From contig QNBY01000029.1 of NCBI GenBank assembly GCA_003644275.1, positions 1 through 9,492 of the forward strand: a stretch of 9,492 nt of DNA, written 5' to 3'. The notes below the pieces were generated by a model that worked only from the letters and a program-made list of their open reading frames with translations, did no database searches and was not told where the DNA came from. The DNA is from Planctomycetota bacterium (GTDB lineage: Bacteria; Planctomycetota; B143-G9). Within the stretch, counting starts at the first letter, position 1; each line of letters begins with the position of its first letter. Shown here piece after piece: positions 5,851 through 9,492 of this stretch. Position numbers and translations under genes: made by a program.

Positions 5851-6582
5851 ATGGAACACCCGATCCACTGGCACTACCTGCTTCCTCACTGGATGCACCC
5901 GGTGATACTGCACGCGGTCCTCGTCTGGACGGTGCTGGGGGTGCTGTCCTGGCTGGCGACGCGGCGGCTGTCGCTGGTGCCCCACGGGATGCAGAACTTC
6001 ATGGAGTGGTACATATCCTTCGTGCAGAAGTACTCGCGGGAGCTCGTCGGGCCGCAACACAGGAAGTACGACCCGCTGTTCATGTCAATCTTCTTCTTCG
6101 TGTTCGCGGGCAACCTGTGGGGGCTCGTGCCGGGGATGCTCTCGCCGACGGCCAACATATACACGAACCTGTCCATTGCGCTGGTGGTTTTCCTCGCCAC
6201 GCACTACTGGGGCGTGAAGGAGCAGGGGCTCGGGAACTACCTGGCGCACTTCACGGGAGACGTGCCGGGGCTTCTGAAGCCGTTCATGTTCTTTCTGGAG
6301 ATAGTGAGCCACATAGCGCGTCCCATCAGCCTCACCTTCCGTCTATTCGGGAACATAATAGCGAAGGAGATACTGCTTCTCATCCTGGTGACGCTGGTGT
6401 TGCAGTTCGGCGGGGCGAAGGAGCTGATAGGGAAGATGCTGGTGGTTTTCCCCATCGTCCTGTACCCGCTGATAGTGGTTCTGGGAGCGTTCATCTGCTT
6501 CATCCAGGCGTTCATCTTCATGCTGCTCGCCCAGGTGTACATAGGCGGGGCGGTTCACGTACAGCATGAAACGCATGAATAA
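5851..6582 (+). CDS. atpB: ATP synthase Fo subunit a
   Basis: This is the stator ion-channel subunit that carries the half-channels and faces the c ring. It has 243 residues and about six helices. The functional Arg is seen as Arg164 in Ser-Leu-Thr-Phe-Arg164-Leu-Phe-Gly-Asn168, equivalent to E. coli Arg210, followed by Lys172-Glu173. Further family marks are Phe-Ala-Gly-Asn88-Leu-x-Gly-Leu-x-Pro94 and Glu150 in the helix before the Arg (Phe-Phe-Leu-Glu-Ile-Val-Ser-His). The C-terminal helix has Gln-Ala-Phe-Ile-Phe-x-Leu-Leu, including the conserved Gln, and then a His-rich tail. It begins immediately after the atpI stop with no separate ribosome-binding site of note, suggesting coupled translation. 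About half of its Ile codons are ATA, which is odd for this base composition. Confidence 0.97.
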   Translation: MEHPIHWHYLLPHWMHPVILHAVLVWTVLGVLSWLATRRLSLVPHGMQNFMEWYISFVQKYSRELVGPQHRKYDPLFMSIFFFVFAGNLWGLVPGMLSPTANIYTNLSIALVVFLATHYWGVKEQGLGNYLAHFTGDVPGLLKPFMFFLEIVSHIARPISLTFRLFGNIIAKEILLLILVTLVLQFGGAKELIGKMLVVFPIVLYPLIVVLGAFICFIQAFIFMLLAQVYIGGAVHVQHETHE

Positions 6583-6617
6583 CGGGATAAGATAGGCGCA
6601 AGCAAAGGACGAAACGA

Positions 6618-6640
6618 CCGACAGTCGGAGGAACAGGAAC
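6618..6640 (+). promoter_or_regulatory. Strong ribosome-binding site of atpE with a small hairpin
   Basis: GGAGG at 6627-6631 lies 9 bases before the atpE ATG, the best Shine-Dalgarno match in the operon. This fits the need for many c subunits per complex. A short inverted repeat CCGA-CAG-TCGG (6618-6628) overlaps the first two bases of the site and could modulate access. Confidence 0.5.
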
Positions 6641-7012
6641 ATGAAGAGATTTCTCACCTACGCCCTCACCATCGCCGGAGTGCTTCTCGTCTGCGACGCG
6701 GCCTTCGCCGAGGACGCGCTGGAGGAAGTTCCGAAGGTGATAGAGGGCAGCCACGCCTACGTTTACTTCGCCGCGTCCATACTCGCCGCCGGGCTCGGGA
6801 TAGCGGCGGCCACTTGGCTGGCCGCTCTGGGCCAGGGCAACGCGATAGGGAAGGCGGTCGAGGGGATAGCCAGGCAGCCGGAGGCGAGCGAGAAGATACA
6901 GACCGCGATGATCATCGGCCTGGCGTTCATCGAGTCGCTGGTCATCTACGCGCTGCTCATCGCGCTCATCATCGTCTTCCTCAACCCGTTCAAGGACTAC
7001 TTCATCCAGTAG
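6641..7012 (+). CDS. atpE: ATP synthase Fo subunit c with N-terminal signal-like segment and sodium-site residues
   Basis: This is the rotor-ring proteolipid. At 123 residues it is longer than the usual 70-90 because of an extra N-terminal hydrophobic segment (about 1-23, Lys-Arg followed by a hydrophobic core and Ala-Phe-Ala) that looks like a cleavable signal peptide, then a charged linker (24-38). The c hairpin follows: helix 1 about 40-70, polar loop Arg78-Gln79-Pro80, helix 2 about 88-114. The ion site is Glu98 with Gln65 in helix 1, Ser99 and Tyr103. These equal Gln32, Glu65, Ser66 and Tyr70 of the Na+-binding Ilyobacter tartaricus c subunit, with identical spacings of 33, 1 and 5. Thr67 of that enzyme is Leu100 here. 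The helix-1 glycine motif is partly lost (Thr58, Leu60 and Ala62 at three of five positions; Gly64 and Gly66 kept). I infer Na+ coupling. The identity of the subunit is certain. Confidence 0.96.
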   Translation: MKRFLTYALTIAGVLLVCDAAFAEDALEEVPKVIEGSHAYVYFAASILAAGLGIAAATWLAALGQGNAIGKAVEGIARQPEASEKIQTAMIIGLAFIESLVIYALLIALIIVFLNPFKDYFIQ

Positions 7013-7031
7013 GAAGGGCCGCCGGTCGCAC

Positions 7032-7529
7032 ATGGAAGACCTGCAATACTTCGATCCGGCAACGCTCGCCGTCATGGGCGTCCTGTTCCTCGCGGGCACC
7101 TGGCTGCTGTGGCGCATCTTCTGGAAGCCCCTCGTGGAGATAATGGAGCGGAGGGAGCGCACCATCCGCGACGACCTGAAGGCGGCGGAGGAGGCGCGCG
7201 CCAGGATGGCCGCCCTGAAGGAGGAATACGAGAGGAAGATAGAGGAGATAGAGCGCAAGGCGCAGGGAATAATAGCCGAGGCGGTCGGCGAGGCGAAGGC
7301 GCGCTCGGAGAAGATGGAGCGCGAGCTTCAGGCCGAGTTGAAGCGCAAGAAGGAGCAGGCGCTCGCCGAGATAGAGAGGGAGCGCCGGGCTGCCGTCGAG
7401 AGCCTCCGCTCCGAGGTGGCCGACCTGGCGCTCACGGTGGCGCGCGCGGTGCTCGGCCGGGAGGTCTCCGAGGAGGACCACCGCCGCTTCGTGCAGGAGA
7501 TGCTGGAGGAGCTGGAAGCGCCGCGCTGA
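7032..7529 (+). CDS. atpF: ATP synthase Fo subunit b (peripheral stalk)
   Basis: This subunit holds the F1 hexamer still against rotor torque. Its 165 residues comprise a short N-terminal region, one membrane helix (about 12-31), the conserved Trp31-Lys-Pro33-Leu junction, and a long, highly charged alpha-helical coiled coil (about 34-140) dense in Glu, Lys, Arg and Ala. The C-terminal part (140-165) would contact F1 delta. The length matches the family (about 156-170). The ATG at 7032 is 19 bases after the atpE stop, with only a distant AAGGG-type site, so coupling to atpE is likely. It is the last gene of the operon, and there is a single b gene with no b' copy. A terminator follows instead of atpH. 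Confidence 0.95.
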   Translation: MEDLQYFDPATLAVMGVLFLAGTWLLWRIFWKPLVEIMERRERTIRDDLKAAEEARARMAALKEEYERKIEEIERKAQGIIAEAVGEAKARSEKMERELQAELKRKKEQALAEIERERRAAVESLRSEVADLALTVARAVLGREVSEEDHRRFVQEMLEELEAPR

Positions 7530-7557
7530 GATCGGCCGGAAAAGACCGTCACACGAG

Positions 7558-7584
7558 AAACCCCGCCGCGAGGCGGGGTTTTTT
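7558..7584 (+). terminator. Rho-independent terminator of the Fo operon
   Basis: A stem of 10 bp, AAACCCCGCC/GGCGGGGTTT (7558-7567 with 7572-7581), has a GCGA loop (a GNRA tetraloop) and a six-T run at 7579-7584. It lies 29 bases after the atpF stop, which shows that the operon ends here without F1 genes. The convergent FHA gene ends at 7609, and the hairpin could partly serve it too. Confidence 0.93.
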
Positions 7585-7608
7585 GCGGCTTTCGGAGAGG
7601 GGGGAATC

Positions 7609-8700
7609 TCAGCGGAGCTCGAAGCGGAGCACCGCGGTGCCGAGGAATATCTCGTCGCCGGGTGAGAGGACGGTCTGCTCCACCTTGCGGGCGTTGACGT
7701 AGGTGCCGTTGGTGGAGCCGAGGTCGGTTATCACCACCTTGTCGTCGCTCACGTTTATGACGGCGTGACGGCGGGAGACGCCGTTGGCGAGTATGAGAAT
7801 GTCGTTCGAGGTGTCGCGCCCGAGGCGGTAGACGGGGCCGTCGAGGACGTACACCTTCCCCACGTCCGGGCCCTTCTTGACGACGAGCACCGGCTTCTTC
7901 TTGGGCGCCGCCTGGCGGCGCACGGCGGAGGGTATCTCGCGCGCGGTGGAGCGGATGAAGTCCTCCGGCCGGTAAGCGGCGGGGGCCGAAGCCGGGGCGG
8001 GCGGAGGGGTGGGCTTGCGCCTGCCCACGGCGGTGGAGGAGAGGAGCGGTATGCGGGCGGAGGAGATGCGGTCGGCCACCGAGCGGGAGGCGGTGAGGGA
8101 CATCATGAGCGAGTCGCTGTCCTCGTGACGGAGCAGGGAGGACATGGGAAGCGTCACCTCGCGCAGCGTCCAGGACAGGTCGTGGAAGTAAACCAGGTCT
8201 TCCTCGTAGCGGTGGGTGCGCTCGCTCACGAACTCGGTGCGGCCCGGGTTGGAGAGGTCGCGGGCGAACATGGAGAAATAGGTGACGGGGAGCAGGTTGT
8301 ACAGGCCGGCGGGGTCGGTGGGCATCTTGTTGCCGTTGCGGCGCATCATGTAGTCCACGAGCTCGTTGAAGCTGAAGCCGCGCGTGCGGATGGTCACCAC
8401 GAGGTCGTCGGCGTAGAGGACGGTGGCGTCCGCCATGAGGACGGGTCCCTTCTTGCGGGAGTCCTCGCGCGAGACGGTTATCCTCTTGAGTGTGGAGAAG
8501 CCCGCGAGCGAGAAGACGAAGCTGTCGTCCGCGGGCGGGGTCACGTCGCCCACCTTGCGGAAGAGGATGACCTCGTTGTCCCTGGGACGATAGACGTCCA
8601 GCCAGAGGGCGCTCCCCCTGGTCTCGCTCTCGAACACGGCCGCCTGGACATCAAGAGACGACACGAAGGTGCCGTTGGTGAACGCGGAAATCTGAAGCAT
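7609..8700 (-). CDS. FHA-domain protein with CorA-N-like N-terminal region
   Basis: This is a 363-residue cytoplasmic protein with no membrane helix. The C-terminal FHA domain (about 269-363) has the full phosphothreonine-binding signature: Gly294-Arg295, Ser309-Arg-Arg-His312, and Gly328-Ser-Thr-Asn331-Gly332-Thr. It should therefore bind a phosphorylated partner. A Pro/Ala-rich linker spans about 228-268. The N-terminal 215 residues recall the soluble domain of CorA-type Mg2+ channels: Leu32-Trp-Leu-Asp followed by an acidic segment, a Leu-Val-Val-Thr-Ile strand (about 100-104), then long helices including Trp177-Thr-Leu-Arg-Glu-Val-Thr-Leu-Pro and Leu-Leu-Arg. The CorA GMN motif and channel helices are absent. 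This resemblance is by eye and uncertain. The ATG at 8700 with a GGGGGGAAG site is preferred over the in-frame ATG at 8772, which would put coding sequence over the palindromes. It is convergent with the atp operon, and no kinase or phosphatase gene lies beside it. Confidence 0.88.
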   Translation of the reverse strand: MLQISAFTNGTFVSSLDVQAAVFESETRGSALWLDVYRPRDNEVILFRKVGDVTPPADDSFVFSLAGFSTLKRITVSREDSRKKGPVLMADATVLYADDLVVTIRTRGFSFNELVDYMMRRNGNKMPTDPAGLYNLLPVTYFSMFARDLSNPGRTEFVSERTHRYEEDLVYFHDLSWTLREVTLPMSSLLRHEDSDSLMMSLTASRSVADRISSARIPLLSSTAVGRRKPTPPPAPASAPAAYRPEDFIRSTAREIPSAVRRQAAPKKKPVLVVKKGPDVGKVYVLDGPVYRLGRDTSNDILILANGVSRRHAVINVSDDKVVITDLGSTNGTYVNARKVEQTVLSPGDEIFLGTAVLRFELR

Positions 8701-8737
8701 CTTCCCCCCGCTTTCTCCCCGCCGAACAGCGGCGGAC

Positions 8738-8752
8738 CGACAACTATTGTCG
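8738..8752. promoter_or_regulatory. Operator-like palindrome upstream of the FHA gene
   Basis: CGACAA-CTA-TTGTCG is a perfect inverted repeat with 6-base arms and a 3-base centre, ending 38 bases before the FHA gene's ATG. It overlaps the -10 of the TTGACA promoter candidate on the minus strand, which is where a repressor site would be expected. Confidence 0.45.
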
Positions 8753-8772
8753 CTTTTGACGAAAAATGTCAA
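8746..8772 (-). promoter_or_regulatory. Promoter candidate for the FHA gene, with embedded inverted repeat
   Basis: A perfect minus-strand TTGACA (8772-8767) has GACAAT (8751-8746) 15 bases downstream. The spacing is short, but both boxes are recognisable. TTGAC-N7-GTCAA (8756-8772) is itself an inverted repeat covering the -35. An alternative -10, TATAAT (8807-8802), lies further upstream with no convincing -35. Confidence 0.4.
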
Positions 8773-8848
8773 CCCGAGGGCGCAAGAACCCTTCAGTCTC
8801 TATTATACATTCGAGAGGGAGCAAAACACGTTCCCAACCGCGCGGGGC

Positions 8849-9492
8849 TCAAAGCATTTTCAAGAGGAGGAAGCCGAGCAACAGGAGCATGGTGAGGGCG
8901 AGCACCAGCGCCCTGAGGTTGCGGCGTATCCAGGGCTCCACCGCGGGGCCGAAGATGCGGAACAGGGCGGCCACGATGAAGAAGCGGAGGCCCCTTCCGG
9001 CGAAGGAGGCCAGGGCGAAGGGGAGAAGGGGCTGGCCGAAGAGGCCCGCCGAGATGGTGAAGAGCTTATAGGGCAGGAAGGTGAAGGCGGCGACGAAGAC
9101 CGCCAGCGCGCCGAAGCGGTTGAAGAACATTATGCCCTTGAAGAAGAGCCCGCCGGTGTACATGCGGTAGTGCTCGAGCTGGGGCGATATGGCGGTGAGG
9201 AAGCGCTCGAGGGAGGAGGCGGAATCCGCGGGCACCACGCCGAGCCTCACCATCTCGCCCACGTTGGCGGCGAGCACCCGCAGGCCCTCCGCCGGATCGC
9301 CGAACCAGGCGGAGGACAGCCCGAGCCACTCCATCGCGGGGTGGACCACCGTCCCGAAGAGGAAGTAACCCAGGGCGTAACCGAACAGGCCGCCCGCGAC
9401 GGAGGCGAGGGTGCACCAGGCGGCGTAGCGCAGGGAGCGGGCGGGGCGCGCGAGGCACATCGCCATGAGGAGGGGATCGGGCGGGACGGGGA
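8849..9492 (-). CDS. YqaA/DedA-like (VTT-domain) membrane protein, 5' end outside window
   Basis: The frame is open from the window edge (9492). Eight codons ahead of the ATG at 9466 already encode Pro-Val-Pro-Pro-Asp-Pro-Leu-Leu, which matches the conserved Pro-rich start of the YqaA family, so the real start lies further right and the 205 residues from that ATG are a minimum. Numbered from there: Ser22-Val-Ala-Gly-Gly-x2-Gly-Tyr30-x2-Gly in the first membrane region, a loop of about 60 residues, then Phe-Leu-Pro132-Tyr-Lys134-Leu-Phe-Thr-Ile-x-Ala-Gly141 and Ala-Ser154-x2-Gly-Arg158-Gly-x-Arg161-Phe-Phe, the VTT/DedA hallmark with its Gly-Arg. A final hydrophobic helix (about 186-203) ends the protein. 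DedA-superfamily proteins are inner-membrane transporters or lipid scramblases, but the substrate of the YqaA branch is unclear. The FHA gene follows on the same strand 148 bases downstream with its own promoter candidates. Confidence 0.88.
   Translation of the reverse strand, partial: PVPPDPLLMAMCLARPARSLRYAAWCTLASVAGGLFGYALGYFLFGTVVHPAMEWLGLSSAWFGDPAEGLRVLAANVGEMVRLGVVPADSASSLERFLTAISPQLEHYRMYTGGLFFKGIMFFNRFGALAVFVAAFTFLPYKLFTISAGLFGQPLLPFALASFAGRGLRFFIVAALFRIFGPAVEPWIRRNLRALVLALTMLLLLGFLLLKML

Noticed and set aside
8701..8772. Longer FHA protein starting at the ATG at 8772
   Set aside because: The extra 24 residues look like translated regulatory DNA and would cover the palindromes and TTGACA. 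The ATG at 8700 has a better ribosome-binding site.
7765..8895. Long plus-strand frame antisense to the FHA gene
   Set aside because: It is a Gly/Val/His/Glu-rich mirror of the FHA coding strand. The minus frame carries a full FHA signature, so this is a shadow.

Overview
The window is GC-rich bacterial DNA (roughly two-thirds G+C by eye) and looks like a chromosome segment of an anaerobe or facultative anaerobe, probably from an uncultivated or poorly sampled lineage. The evidence is a four-subunit ferredoxin-dependent 2-oxoacid oxidoreductase (POR), a membrane (Fo) ATP synthase operon whose c subunit carries the residues of a sodium-binding site, and several proteins that I recognise only at fold or family level. 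No phage, IS, CRISPR, tRNA or rRNA signal was found. I cannot name the phylum. The signal-peptide-bearing c subunit and the separated Fo operon recall Deltaproteobacteria-like and candidate-phylum genomes, but this is only an impression.

Layout, left to right. (1) Positions 1-1055 (+) hold the 3' part of a gene for a protein that resembles a zinc metallopeptidase of the gluzincin type, but with its HExxH motif degraded. A strong hairpin terminator follows at 1091-1125. (2) Positions 1268-1579 (-) hold a small gene of unknown function with a good promoter candidate. About 420 bases of very GC-rich, gene-free DNA follow. (3) Positions 2058-5140 (-) hold the POR operon. It is transcribed right to left in the order gamma (porG), delta ferredoxin (porD), alpha (porA), beta (porB), and ends in a C(UUCG)G-capped terminator at 2001-2032. 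(4) Positions 5141-5305 are a divergent promoter region. (5) Positions 5306-7529 (+) hold the Fo operon: atpZ-like, atpI-like, atpB (a), atpE (c), atpF (b), and then a classic terminator at 7558-7584. No F1 genes (delta, alpha, gamma, beta, epsilon) follow, so the F1 sector must be encoded elsewhere. (6) Positions 7609-8700 (-) hold a gene for an FHA-domain protein whose N-terminal part loosely resembles the soluble domain of CorA transporters. Two adjacent palindromes lie in its promoter region. (7) Positions 8849-9492 (-) hold the 3' part of a YqaA/DedA-like membrane protein gene that runs out of the window.

How it fits together. The two central operons are divergent and both concern energy metabolism. 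POR interconverts pyruvate (or another 2-oxoacid) plus CoA with acyl-CoA, CO2 and reduced ferredoxin. The Fo sector conducts ions for ATP synthesis or hydrolysis. The c subunit has Gln65, Glu98, Ser99 and Tyr103 at exactly the spacing of the Ilyobacter-type Na+ site, which suggests a sodium-coupled ATP synthase. In known anaerobes such enzymes are paired with ferredoxin-driven sodium pumps such as Rnf, but no pump is in this window, so that link is inference. The points most worth a second look are the sodium motif combined with an eroded glycine motif in the c subunit, the apparently inactivated peptidase, the FHA fusion protein with its twin palindromes, and the near-leaderless start of the atp operon.
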